Origin: Manis javanica
Taxonomy: Eukaryota > Chordata > Mammalia > Pholidota > Manidae
Length of the DNA: 64,000 bases
NCBI RefSeq assembly: GCF_040802235.1
Contig: NC_133163.1
Span: forward strand, 39,452,501-39,516,500
Direction of reading: 5' to 3'
The notes under the pieces are model-generated. The model was not told where the DNA came from, searched no databases, and saw nothing but the letters and a program-made list of their open reading frames with translations. Made by a program: the position numbers and the translations under genes. This document shows positions 11,101 to 22,949 of this stretch, piece after piece (position 1 is the first letter of the stretch; every line of letters starts with the position of its first letter).

Positions 11101-14100
11101 AATGGAGTTATCCTTAATGGATTAAATGTGGGAAATACACAGACAGTATCACTAAACCCAACAAAAGTGGCATCAAATATTGCAAGTAATGGTATATCCA
11201 TGACTGACATACTGGGGTCTACCTCTCAGGATGTGAAGGAATTCAAAGTCCTCCAGAGTTCTTCAGCTAACTCAGAAGCCACCACTTCCTACAGCCCCAG
11301 TGCCCCTGTGTCATTCCCAGGGCTGATACCCAGCACTGAGGTGAAAAGAGAAGGCACTCAAACAGTGGCTTCCCAGGACGGAGGTTCTATAGTGACGTTT
11401 ACTACACCAGTGCAAATTAACCAGTATGGCATTGTCCAGATCCCCAATTCCGGAGTAAATGGCCAGTTCCTTAATGGGAGCATTGGATTCTCTCCACTGC
11501 AGCTGCCTCCTGTCTCAGTGGCAGCTTCACAAGGTAAAAGTCTCATTTGGTACCATAGTGTTGCAGTGAATGTTTGAGCCAGCTGCAGTAAATGATTCAT
11601 TTGGTGAGAGCTATAAATCAGTGTTACGTACTGTTAAGGTACCTTAGTGACTGCCATAGCTGCAGAATAGCCTTGATTTGTTTCTCCTTCTTCACAACGT
11701 GCATGTAATGTCCAGCTTGCTTGGTTCCCTGGCATTATGGGTTTTTATTGTCCTAACAACTGAATGGAAGTTACAGTTGCTACAGTTTATTGCAAGTCTT
11801 GCCAGTTTTGCAGTTAAAGAAATATGATAAGTCAATCAGTGCTTACAAAACAACCCATTGCTTGACATTTTAAGAAAAAAAACTAGTAATATAAGAACAC
11901 AAAATTAGTCCTATAGCTAGTAAAAATGTATATATTTATTTGACCAAAAAGTGTTTTAGGAGAGCAAATTACAAAGACTGGACAATTTTGTTTGATTCAT
12001 GTTCCTCCTAAATTAACACTAACAAATCTAGAGGAATAATAGGAATATGTGATTGGGTATCTATTGCTCTGCATGTATATTTGCCTCTTAAATATATAGG
12101 CTTATTTATGAAGGCAACTGTAAACCTTATTTTATACATTTGTGGCTTTACTAAAAGCAGTCTGCTAAAGGAAGCACTAGTCTGAAATTCAGAAAACCTG
12201 AAGCTGATATGCCAGCTCTTCACTGACTTTATGCAAGTCTGATGGCTCTGTCATTTCCTCTATATAGAAACAGGGATGGTTAGAATAGCAGTGGAGGTTG
12301 CATAGTCCCTTTAATTCAGGAGTGCGAGATGTTAATGCATGTTTGCCTCCCTATAAGGAAATCTGAAAGTTCAGATTTTTACCAAAGCAAGTTAAGTAAT
12401 TGTTTGTCCGAAAAATCAGCTTCCTGTAAAATGATTTTTTTTTTTAATGCACAACTGTTTTGTTTCTGCAACTATGACCTACTTCAGTTTATTGGAAGCA
12501 TTAGTGAAAATTGTTGTGGAGTAAATTTCACCTGTACATTTATTTCTCTTCAGGTAAAGTGGTAGTAAAACACAATAGTCCTGTAGCACACTATTTATTT
12601 CTTCATTGTTCCAGGTTAGTGAAAGAAAGGATTAAGCTATGTTATTATATAACATAGGGCAAAAATGTGAAAACCACAGGGATAGCACCAGTGCTGAGTT
12701 TTATAGTAATGTGAGATGGATCTAACCCTTTTCTCTCTTTAGGATATTTCCAAAGAGTAGGTAACATTTTAAAAATAATAAATTTGAACCAAAAGCATGG
12801 TATGTACATTAGAGGAGGAGAAAAGCAGAAATACATTTCGCATGTATCTAGAAAAGTGTTACCATAGAAAATTATTACAAAGTAACAGCTCATTTTTAAA
12901 GTGGGACATGCAATATGAATGAGAATAGCATTTTCGGTTAAAAGAGCTAAGATCAAATGACAGAGCTGTCAGTCCTTAGACTGGGTGAATTGCAGGCATA
13001 AGTTTAACCAGATGGGTCCAAAAAGCAAGGTTCCTTTATAGTAACTGTGTATTGCAGGTTTCAATAAAACATTTGGGGGTTCAGCCTTTCTTAAAAACAG
13101 ATTCTGAGCCTTTCTTAAAAACGTCTAGGCAAGGTAGGTTAACTTTCTGTGGTTGGGATTTATATGTAAAAGTAGTTGTCATCTTTTACTAACTTCATAA
13201 TCTAAGAAAATCAAGTTTTTTCTTTACCATTGGTACAAAATTAAAGTTTATATCTATATCATTTTTTCACTTGGGTTTTTTAAACTGATCTTGAAATTAT
13301 TGTCCAAATTATAATCCAATTGCAGTTAAGCTTAAATATCAAATTTTAGATCACATCTGTTTTCCCCTTGCATTTATATAATTTATGTACATTCAGAAAT
13401 ATTTTTTTATTTATTCAATTCCCGTTGGAGAAAGTGTCACATTTATTATGTTATTAATGGCTCTATCAAAGATAACTAATAATTTTATTCACATATACAC
13501 TGCAAACAATTTCACAAGCATATACACACACAAAATAAACATTTACTTCAGGTAACTTTTTGTCACAGTTTAGCAACCAAAAAGAACTTTAAAGCATACT
13601 TAAGTTGAAGTCAGATGTTTTCAAATAAAAGCCTTTATCTTTTGTTTGACCTGGAACAAACATTTGTGGTAGGGAAAAGCCCAAACATACGTAAAATGTT
13701 TCCCAGTATTTCCATGATGAATACTTTCTAGTGGTTAAAATTTTTCAAGTTCCAATACAGTGTTTTCATTTTCTTTTATTCCACTTAAAGACTTTTCTTT
13801 ACATTTAAGGTGTTTAAAAATGTTTGGAAGATTATAAATAGCAGTGTGACATTTTCTCAATATAGATGGTAATATAATCACAATTATTCTAATAATTCAA
13901 GTTTTGGTGAATTACCTTTAATAGTGGGCTTTCTCAAAACAGTAGTTTATTGAACATCTAATACAAGAGCAGGGTAAATAGCCCAACTGAATGATTCTGT
14001 GACAAAAATCCTCAAGTCCACCTTTCCTTTAATGGCAAGATAATTGCCATCATTTCATTGTAAAGACTCAGAAATAAAAGGGTTTTATTTGGTTGTGAGA

Positions 14101-15695
14101 TGGGGAGGGAGTGTCTAATTCATCTACATCCTCTGAGTTACCTGATTTGAACACATCAACTATCTACTTACATTTCTTTCTCTACTTTTGGTCTCCACAG
14201 ACCATTACAGTGAGCCTCAAAAGACAACAAATTTAGAGAAGCCTTAGCTCTAGTTATTTATATTAATCTGTATTTAAAAAACACATTTCATTATTGTCAT
14301 TAATTCTTTCTATCACTACAACAGTGAAAATCCAGAACTGGCACAACAAAAGAAAAAAACCTGTTGGATGTTTGTTGACATTACTTTATGGTTAGTTTGG
14401 TGAAAGTTTGCAACTTGTCTGGACAAGTTTATGGTTAACTTTAAGCCCCAGGGTAACTCATTTTATGTGGTATTTTCCATTTATATTTTGTCAGTTACTG
14501 AGCTTGAGCTGAACAAAGGTACTTATTTTGCATTTGTTTTCTAGTTCTAACTAGCAGAGCTTGCAATAACTACCAACTAACTGAGAGATAGCAAGTTGAT
14601 AATAACAAGAAACTTGACTGAAATTAGAACTTGCAAAAGATTTATTTTTTCACACTTGGCTTCTAAACCAGTAGTTCTCACTCCCACTGGATCATCAGAA
14701 TTACTCAGGGAGTTTTAAGATAACACCAGTTATAGGATTTACCGAGTCAGATTCTCCAGAGTGGAATCTCGTAATCTGTAGTTTTAAGTATTCAAGGTGA
14801 TTCTACGGAACCTGAGAAAAATCGTGCGTGCAGAAAAGTATCTTTTTTCTCTCCTTATCATTTCCATCGATGATAATATGTACTTTATTTTTTTTTAGGT
14901 AATATTTCAGTAAATTCAAGCACTTCAGATGGGAGCACATTTACAAGTGAGTCCACCACAATCCAGCAAGGAAAGGTTTTCTTGAGCTCTCTTGCTCCCA
15001 GTGCAGTGGTATATACTGTTCCTAATTCAGGCCAGACTATAGGATCTGTTAAACAGGAGGGCTTGGAGAGGAGTTTGGTATTTTCTCAGTTGATGCCTGT
15101 CAATCAGAATGCACAAGTAAATGCGAACCTGTCTTCTGAGAATATCTCGGGGAGTGGCCTCCATCCACTAGCCTCCTCATTAGTTAATGTATCCCCAACT
15201 CACAATTTTTCCCTGACTTCCCCTACCCTACTAAATCCCACTGAGCTAAACCCTGACATTGCTGATAGCCAGCCAATGTCTGCACCTGTGGCAAGCAAAT
15301 CTACTGTGACATCTGTCAGCAACACTAACTATGCAACTCTTCAGAACTGCTCCCTTATTACCAGTCAAGATCTATTGTCAGTCCCCATGACCCAGGCTAC
15401 CCTTGGGGAAATAGTTCCTACAGCTGAAGACCAGGTGAGTCACCCCTCCCCAGCAGTACACCAAGATTTTGTCAGAGAGCATCGCTTGGTTCTGCAATCT
15501 GTAGCTGACATAAAAGAGAATTTCTTAACAAATTCTGAGGGCAAAGCAACAGGCAACTTAATGATGCTGGACTCCAAATCTAAGTATGTCCTGGAGGGCA
15601 TGGTTGAGACTGTCTGTGAAGATCTGGAAACCGACAAAAAAGAGCTTGCCAAGCTCCAAACTGTCCAATTGGATGAAGATATGCAAGACTTATAA
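7294..15695 (+). CDS. SIX4: SIX4 homeobox transcription factor, complete coding region (three exons)
   Basis: Joining 7294-8162, 10845-11533 and 14899-15695 gives 2355 nt, which is 784 codons plus stop. This is close to the 781 residues I recall for human SIX4. The order is: an acidic/Ala-rich N-terminus, then a SIX domain (about residues 108-218) that binds EYA coactivators and aids DNA recognition. A SIX-type homeodomain follows (about 219-281, recognition helix [15 protein letters not shown]). Last comes a long Ser/Thr/Asn/Gln-rich C-terminal activation region. The protein is nuclear and works with SIX1, EYA and PAX in muscle, placode, kidney and limb programmes. All junctions are GT-AG and in phase: K-S-E across exons 1-2 and Q-G-N across exons 2-3. 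No frameshift or premature stop is seen, so the gene looks functional. Confidence 0.97.
8163..10844 (+). other. SIX4: SIX4 intron 1
   Basis: This is a 2682-bp intron with donor GTGAGC and acceptor ctctgtacAG. Its first 1.7 kb belongs to the CpG island. Open frames on both strands there are side effects of high GC content, and I see no protein feature in them. The rest is AT-rich with no clear repeat. Confidence 0.9.
10845..11533 (+). CDS. SIX4: SIX4 coding exon 2 (activation region)
   Basis: After the acceptor at 10843-10844 the frame reads [15 protein letters not shown], completing the split serine codon from exon 1. It continues to the donor g|GTAAAA at 11534. It encodes the Ser/Asn/Gly-rich first half of the C-terminal activation region, including a VKREG-type motif near codons for [10 protein letters not shown], a possible sumoylation-like site (inference). 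Reading through the donor adds only a short tail and a stop, so the true exon ends here. Confidence 0.95.
13083..13123 (+). repeat. Short tandem duplication in SIX4 intron 2
   Basis: The phrase agcctttcttaaaaac occurs twice, separated by about ten bases. It is a small local duplication with no evident role. Confidence 0.6.
14665..14835 (+). mobile_element. MER5-like hAT (Charlie) nonautonomous fragment
   Basis: The element reads 'ccagtagttctcactccc', 'atcatcagaattactcaggg', 'agtcagattctccagag' and 'caaggtgattctac' in the order of MER5A/MER5B. It lies about 65 bp upstream of the exon 3 acceptor and does not disturb the acceptor tract. Confidence 0.6.
14899..15695 (+). CDS. SIX4: SIX4 coding exon 3 (C-terminal part)
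   Basis: The acceptor is at 14897-14898, and the frame begins by completing Gly, then [10 protein letters not shown]. It ends with the acidic tail [12 protein letters not shown] and TAA at 15693-15695. The exon encodes the second half of the activation region. The first in-frame ATG within it (14982) is internal and is not a start. Length and ending match the SIX4 family. Confidence 0.96.
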
Positions 15696-18600
15696 ACTTT
15701 ATTGCCCCCAACCTTTTTTTTTTCTTCTGTCATCAGCAGGCAAATCTTTTCACAAAGCCCTGAGGACATAAAGCATTTTTCCATTTAAAGGGAAACACTA
15801 GTTTTGCAAGTAAATGCATTCAAGAGACTTAGAGTTGATCTGCATGAAGATCACAGTTAAAATATACAGGAGTAGAACTGCATTACTGCAGCCTTTTTGT
15901 TCACAGATGTTCTTTCCTAAATAGATGAAGACAATGCAACAAGATGAAATGTATCAAGTCAAAGTGTATCATTTGGTTGACTTAATATAATTCTAAGGTC
16001 AAATGGGACTTGATAAATAGTTTTTTAAATTAAAAATGCATACAACTGACATGGAAAATTAAATATTGCTACAGAGCTTAGAAACAATACAAACAATTCT
16101 TTTTGTTTACTTTTCCTCCATGGGCATTGATAAGGTTAGGAAGCATAAATGGTACTCCACATTATATTTTAAGGGTATATTTTTGAATATATGTATTTCT
16201 GTTTTTCAGCATTTTTGTGAGTCTTGGTTTGTCTCTGTACATTTCCAAATGTGATTGCAAGTAGTTCAGTGGGGCTGAGAAAGTTTGCAACTCCACTAAA
16301 AACTCAAACTTCAGTATGAGTGTAAATATATTAGTCCTGTAAGCAAGTATTGAGTAATTATAGTGAATTTTATTTATGCTGTATATATGTTTCTCTTATA
16401 CTTCGGACACTAGGAATTGAAAAGGAAGATGTTTTCTTACTGTTTAATTTATTTTATTGTTCGAACAGGAAGTGAACAGTTATTTCCAAGAAAGTTTTAC
16501 TTTTTGTAGGATTTTAAAAGTAATGATTTTTATCAGGAGTCAATTAAGGTCAATATTTATAACACTGAAACAGGCAATCTAACTCCCAATATTGGAATTT
16601 CGGTACTTTTTTTCACACCCTTGTTCTTTATTTAGCAATCCAATTCATTTAAATATTTTTTTCTATAGAATTCTATGTGCCTTTTTACCTTGTGGCCTTT
16701 TTATTATTCTTACTAAGGTACAAAAGTGTCAACAGAAGCACTGATGGCTCTTTTCTACTATCTAACAGGGTTAATTACACCACAGAATTGCTTTAAATCT
16801 AAAGAATTAAGTTTCAATTGTATTTTTATGTATAATGTTTATGATGCAAATAGATGAACAACTGATTATTGTTGATGCTTGTCATTACAATGAAAAATAG
16901 CAACAATTATAGACTACCATGTAAAATTAATCCTGTAGGCTATGAAACCAACCCTCTTAAAGAAAGAATATAAATTCTATTGAGCACATTCTGTCCTATT
17001 GAAATACTTAGTTCTCAATGTTTGGAATCAGTTGTTACATTATGACATATGACTGTTGTTTGCACTATATTATCATGTCTTCTTTAAAAGTAAATCATTT
17101 TTGGTTTCTCTAAGAAGCTTGTTTGATAATGTTGTGAGCTGTGGTAGTTTTTATTAGGACTGAATACAAGATGTTAAACTACAACACATTTATGTAGTGA
17201 GTAAAGTCTCTGGTCCTCGCAAAACAAGAAAAGTGAGAAGTGGTCTCTTGAGAGATGACTTAACATTGTTGAACATAAAGATGTTACCACGTCTTGCTTT
17301 TTTTAAGATCAGAACAAAGGGTCCATTGAGATCTCTACATGCCAAGCAGCTGAGCATGTTGAAAAAGGGCCGTAGAGGGTTTAACTTATGTTGTTATTGC
17401 AGATGGAACTTGCAGGCATAGGTAAAGAGCCCTGTGAAGAATTCCTCTCCCATAATTTTGATAAAGAACTTAGATCCCATCTTTCATTAGTGGATGTTCC
17501 TAAACTGCTGAAACTACATGTTTTTTGTTGGTCTTTTTTTACAAAGTCAGCTAGGTGTTTATTAGAGTTCTCTTCCACTCCACCACTACTTATACAGATT
17601 GTTTCTTCCCTTTGGGTAGGTAGTGATCATGTTATTGAGATTAGTTACATGATTCTAGAGTGTAGTTTACATGAAAATTGTTTTCCACTTGATTACTCTG
17701 ATCCTAAAAAAAAGAGTTTGTTAGTTACTTAAGACTACCCATCCAATAAGGGAGATGGGAAGGTTTAGAAAGTTATATATATTATATATATAACTGGAAA
17801 AGTTCTTTATGTCTTCCAAAAATATAATAAGCCTTTTATGCACCATTCTTCCTCTTTTCTCCCTTAAGAAAAAGAAAAGATAGCACAAAACTTAAGACTT
17901 ACCAAGGAAACCCATTCATATTCCCAACAAGATGTAATTATACCCCTACAATTATTGCAGGTAGCTACACAATATACCAGGTAAGAATCAGTGCACATTA
18001 TAAAGAACTATTGTTCTTTTCTATTCTTATTCAGTAAAATAAGCCCATATACATGTGAATGAAATAAGGTAAACCCATGATCTCCTTGCACAGAATTGCA
18101 AATGTTTTTTGCAATCCCAAGGGCCAGACTCAAAACTTGGAGTTCATGTAGCAGAATTTCTCTCTTACATAAACCAGTGCTTGAAGATGCTGCAAATGAC
18201 CCTCTAATGATGCCCAAAGAGGAATCAGAATAGGGGTGAATAACTCTCCCTGCAAATGCCAGCCACTGCTGCTGGTTGTGGGATTTTTGGTGTGAAGCTA
18301 TCTATGCACTCTATTAGCCAGAATTTGGCATTTAGCTCTTAGTTACATCCAGTTAAAGTACAGTCTCTCATTTGGAGAAGGTGCATTTGTTCCTTAAGCA
18401 AGAGCACCTGTGTGGTACTGCTTTTATAGCTCATGTATATTTATAATAATGAAAAGACTGAATTGTACATGTTTCAGTGCCTTTCTTGTTTTATGAAAGG
18501 CAGGTAGATGTTATAGCCATAGATAAAAATCTGTAGTTAAATTGCACACTGACCTTAAATCTCCCTGTATATGCCCTTGCATCTTGCATGTTAAACGTTG

Positions 18601-19235
18601 GATTATTGGGCATGTGTTGCAGTCTGCCCTGCTACATGTCAGACAAGTGTGCATTAGGACATAGCCAGAATTCTTTAAAATGTTTTTGACAGATCATCTC
18701 ATCATAAGAATATAAATAATTCAGGAGAGTTGTGGGAAAAAGAATTATATTTACAAAAGATGTTTCAAAGTCTTCCTAGAAATTAGATAATAGAGCTTAA
18801 TAGTTATTTTGTATCTAGTTGATACATTTCATGTTAATATTACCACCATACATTCTATTAATCAAAATGATATAGCATGTGACTTTTGGCTTTCAGGGTT
18901 CTCAAAAAATTTGTATTTTGTTGCATGTACTGTATGTTTAGAGGCAACCAGTTATATACTCACTATGGTTTTACTGTGCCTTACACAAAGGAAATCTATA
19001 CAGAATGTATATCATGGGGTGGGGTAACAGAGTCTTTACTGCACTGTTAGGTGATGGCACACAGAGCATGTCCCAGAACATTTCTGTGCTTAATTACCCA
19101 ACCAAAGAGATCTAAAGTATGTATGTTGTACTGTAATAGGGGTTTATGCCTGGACAATTGTTTTATTTGTTTTCTGAAATGATGTGAACTTATTTTTCTA
19201 AACACTATGCTAAATAAACTTTATATTTATACATA
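15696..19235 (+). other. SIX4: SIX4 3' UTR
   Basis: After the stop codon, about 3.5 kb of AT-rich sequence without clear transposons runs to a canonical AATAAA at 19213-19218. The length agrees with the long SIX4 message of about 6 kb that I recall. Earlier ATTAAA motifs near 16029 and 16056 could be alternative poly(A) signals. AU-rich stretches are frequent, which may make the transcript unstable (inference). Confidence 0.75.
19213..19235 (+). terminator. SIX4: SIX4 polyadenylation signal and likely cleavage site
   Basis: The signal is AATAAA at 19213-19218 in 'gctaAATAAActttat'. Cleavage would be expected 15-25 bases downstream. It is the best hexamer in the last kilobase before repeats begin. 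Confidence 0.7.
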
Positions 19236-20129
19236 TATACATCATGTTGAAAAGTTATTTATCCCTGGAAAAGCAGAGAAGGATAAGGAAAAACAAAAAT
19301 CCCCACACATTTCATAAGCTGCAAATATAAGGACAATGGGAGTCATTTTAGAAAAATAAACTCTGTTGGTCATTTTATAAAATTATGCAATGCCTTTGGG
19401 TATCCCAAAATCTGAATCTGGTACTCCATAAGGTTCAACAAAATTAAATTGAAAGTTTCAAAGACATTTCCATTCCCAATCTTATTGAAAGAGCTCAATA
19501 TAATCCATCTTTTTAAAGCACTCCCATTAGCCTAAGACTGATTACACCACAGTTGGGTCCACTAAAAGTCTTGACTAAAGTTATGAATAGAACTGCACAA
19601 CTTAAGTGTGTGCTAAGATGTGGCCTTGGTACAGTTTGATCCTAATTTTAAAATCACAGGACATCTGTATGCTTCCCACACTGAAATGGAGAATAGTGTA
19701 AATTGGGACCAATGGTACAATTCTATTACAAAACTAGTTAAAGCCACCAAATTTATTTGCTCAGATTAACTTAATTAATTCAAATGTCTAGACCTTTATG
19801 TATTCTTGTAATTCAGATAAATTATTTAGCAATTTTCTATGTAGTTAAACCAGTTACAGTGAATAGTGTCTCTGAGTAGGGTTGGAGTATTTTGGAATAA
19901 TTATATTTTATGACATCTTTTAGAGCATTTGACAAAGTCACTAACCTTCAATTATTTTTGTGGCGCCAAGGAAACCAGCAGATTAAATAAAACTCAATGT
20001 GAATTCAACACTCAGCTTTATGATTTTGTCTTTTCCAGTCTCCCTTAGGAAATAATAAATTTGGAAATTTACCTTTGCATATCACCATTTCCAATACAGT
20101 AGATAGTAAATAAATAAAATCATACAATG

Positions 20130-20480
20130 ATCAGGGCTACAAAGTCAATAACAGCATAATGGAACTGAGAATGGGGAATGGTAGAGGCGGGAACATAAAA
20201 CATATCAAGAAAAGTCTGAGGAAGTAACATTCCAGCAGAGAGGCTTGAATGATGAGAGAGAGCCAGCCAGCTGCGAGACCTAGAAAAGAGCATTTCAAAC
20301 AGAGGAGACAGCAGGTACAAAGGCCCCGAGGGAGGAGCAGAGTGGCTGGATCACAGTCTTGACTCTAGGCGGCATATGATACAAGATCCAGTCAGAGAGA
20401 TAGGCAGGGACTAGATCATAGGTATTTACTGGCCTGTGCCAAATAGTTTGGATCTGAGTCTGAGAAGCAAGGGATGACGG
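20130..20480. repeat. Old mammalian repeat, family unassigned
   Basis: It contains phrases such as 'ggtacaaaggccccgaggga' and 'gcagagtggctggatca' that occur in old mammal-wide repeats. The family and the ends are uncertain. Confidence 0.35.
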
Positions 20481-20699
20481 AACATGATATACACTTCAAA
20501 ATATCACAGCGTCTATTCTCTGGAGAATGGTGTTGTAGGAAGCAAGAGTGAAAGCAGAATTAGGGAATTATGTCATGTTGTCCTAAACTGTTGGACAGGA
20601 AATACTTCAGGAGCTCTTGAAGTATGTATGGCAGTTTGTCCCTCTCCAGAATTTTGTGCTCTCCAAGTCTTCTGTCTACTCTGCCTCCTGCTATTAGGA

Positions 20700-21515
20700 A
20701 AAGCTTCCAGCTTCTTGCTGTGATTGTCCCAGCCTGAACCTGTGTCCTTAACTCCAAGCTGGAAGAGCCATTTCTCTAAGGGATATTTTCAGAATGTCCC
20801 TGTTACCTTTGACTCTATATATGAAAATTTGAACTATTATGTGTGCCCTAAGCCTGTTCCTTACTCTGTATTCCTCATTTCAGTAGCATTCATTCACCCA
20901 CTGGCCAAATAAAAAATCTGGAATTCACTCTGGAGGGTTCTTTCCCTTCCTTCCCACCTCAACCAGATCACATTTACCCACAGCTGCTCTTTTACTGTCT
21001 TGAATCAGTTTCTTTTCCTCCATTTCTATGGTTACTGTTATAATTTAAGTACTTATCATTCTCAACTGGCCGTCATTTCAGGTTACATTACAACTATATT
21101 TAGATGGGACTTTCAGAATTCAAGACTTACCCTAGCCTCATTTTCAAAGGCTAGCCATTGCCTACAAAATACCATTTAAACTCCTTAACATACAAAGACC
21201 CAGGACCTAATTTTCTGTCTAGTCCCATCTCTAGCCACATGAAATTTCCCCACAGAGACCAGGAGCTTTCTTATCTACCCAATCTCCAAGACTCACCAGA
21301 CGTCACATGCTCCAGTAATTTCCGCCTCACCCTCATAAGCAGATTAGTGCCTAGCCCATTCTGTGATTAGACCAGGGATTTATACCTTCCTTTGGTGTGG
21401 CACTTACCACATCACTGTAATTACACGTCTGCTTCTCTACACTTTCATCTTTGTTTCTCTGGTATTTAGTATAGTAGAGCATAGACACTTAAAAATTTGT
21501 TGAATCAGTAGTGAC
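20700..21515 (+). mobile_element. L2 LINE 3' portion
   Basis: The sequence follows the L2 order in diverged form: 'ccatttaaactccttaacat', 'acaaagacccaggacctaat', 'ctctagccacatgaaatttc', then 'tggcacttaccacatcactg', and a tail with 'gtagagcatagacacttaaa' and 'tttgttgaatcag'. Confidence 0.55.
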
Positions 21516-22560
21516 TCTAACAGTCATCCATCCCTTTAAACCATTTCACTTGCTAATAGTAAAAGAACTTTAGGGCTAACTGGTTAAAGCATTGCCCTTA
21601 TTTAGAGAACAAAAATAAGTGAGCACATGTTGGGGTAGGTGCTGAGAATGATTCTTTGAATCTTCTAGTATTAGTAGACAATCTCTTTTTTTTATTGCAA
21701 TAAAGTTGAGTGCACAGTCTTTATGGTAATTATTGTGCTTACTCCTCTAAGGTTTTTTTCCACTTCCAAATAGAGGCTGGGTGCCAGGTTATAGAGGTCG
21801 TCTAAAATTTGACAGACAAGTGGGGCATAAGCAAAAATGTACTTACTAAGCCTTTTCAGATCAATGTTTCAAAAATCACAGTGAGGTACAAAAAAGCTAT
21901 TTATACTTATGTATAGATATACTTTCTAAAAATATTCTCTGCGGATGTTCTTACTGTATTTGAATCAAGCAGATGTCTAAAGAGTCTATGAGGAATAGTA
22001 AATGGGACGTAAAGTTTAGCATCAGGAAATCTAAATTCTTATTAGCCTTTAGATTTGGGAAACAGCAATTTACCTCTCTGAGACCTTTTTTGTTTATTGA
22101 AATAGGTACACTGGATATCATATTTGAGATCCATGTAGTTGTAAGAAAAAGAAAAGGGTTAATAGGCTGCACTCCCTCCTCTGCCCCACCAAAGGTTAAG
22201 AAGATCAAATCAATTACAGAATGAAAGTACACTGTGATCGGCCAAGGGCTACAAATATAAGATAAAATATTTGATATTGAGTGAACAATCTGTGGCCCCT
22301 AGGATATTTAGAGGTGGAGAGCTAAGTAAGGCAGGTCTGGTTTTGTACTCCTCCACCTTCTTCACCTGTATCTACTTTGTTCCCTAAAGTTCTGCCCTCC
22401 CCTCAGGTATTGCCCTATCTCCCAAGTGCCTTAAGTGATAATCCTGGGGTGGGTGATCAACTGTTACAGGTATAATGATCCCAACCCCTTCACCCCTCTC
22501 GAATTTGCATTTTAAGGAAGGCTTTTGAAGATACAAAAGAATCCAGCTGTAATCACTGAT

Positions 22561-22949
22561 TGTCTTGCCAGTGGGTTCCAGCCCCTGGGCAAGTTCTCTA
22601 TGGATTCAATGTGACCAAAGTTGACAGTAGAATGTTCTTGAGATGAAAGGGTTATACCCAACTTTATTTCCACGGTGGCAGGTCAATCACTAAAATCCCA
22701 TCCACTCTGAGCAAGTCTGCACACAGCAAGCCAGTCTCTGCCTCTGGGACTCTCTACCAACACGGCCATCTTAGTCACTGCCACCACTCCAGCCTCTGCT
22801 CTGCTCTCCTGCAACCTTGCAGCCGTGCCACGGTAAAGAGCACTGGAAAGCGCTCTTTATAGAGTCGATAACGACGTATTGCCCACACGTGTGTGGCTGA
22901 CCAGGGCCAGGTGAGAATCCTGGCCACGGGAACCTTCACTTTATCCACA
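22561..22949 (-). mobile_element. Solo LTR of an endogenous retrovirus, copy A
   Basis: The block starts TGTCTTGCC and ends TCCACA. On the minus strand it therefore reads TGTGGATAAAG to GGCAAGACA, a TG...CA LTR. On that strand there is a TATA box (TCTATAAAGAG, 22854-22864), and farther on an AATAAA (complement of 22663-22668). No internal retroviral sequence or second LTR flanks it, so it is a solo LTR. The same LTR occurs at 35270-35746 in the same orientation. Flanking 5-mers (ctgat / tgaat) are not an exact duplication. Confidence 0.8.

Larger units (their letters stand above)
11534..14898 (+). other. SIX4: SIX4 intron 2
   Basis: This is a 3365-bp AT-rich intron with donor GTAAAA and acceptor ttttttttAG preceded by a long T tract. 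It contains a MER5-like fragment near its 3' end and a short tandem duplication of 'agcctttcttaaaaac' around 13083-13123. No other exon is supported. Confidence 0.88.
19236..22560. other. Intergenic DNA downstream of SIX4
   Basis: This is AT-rich sequence with old repeats in its second half. I recognise no exon or RNA gene. Confidence 0.55.
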
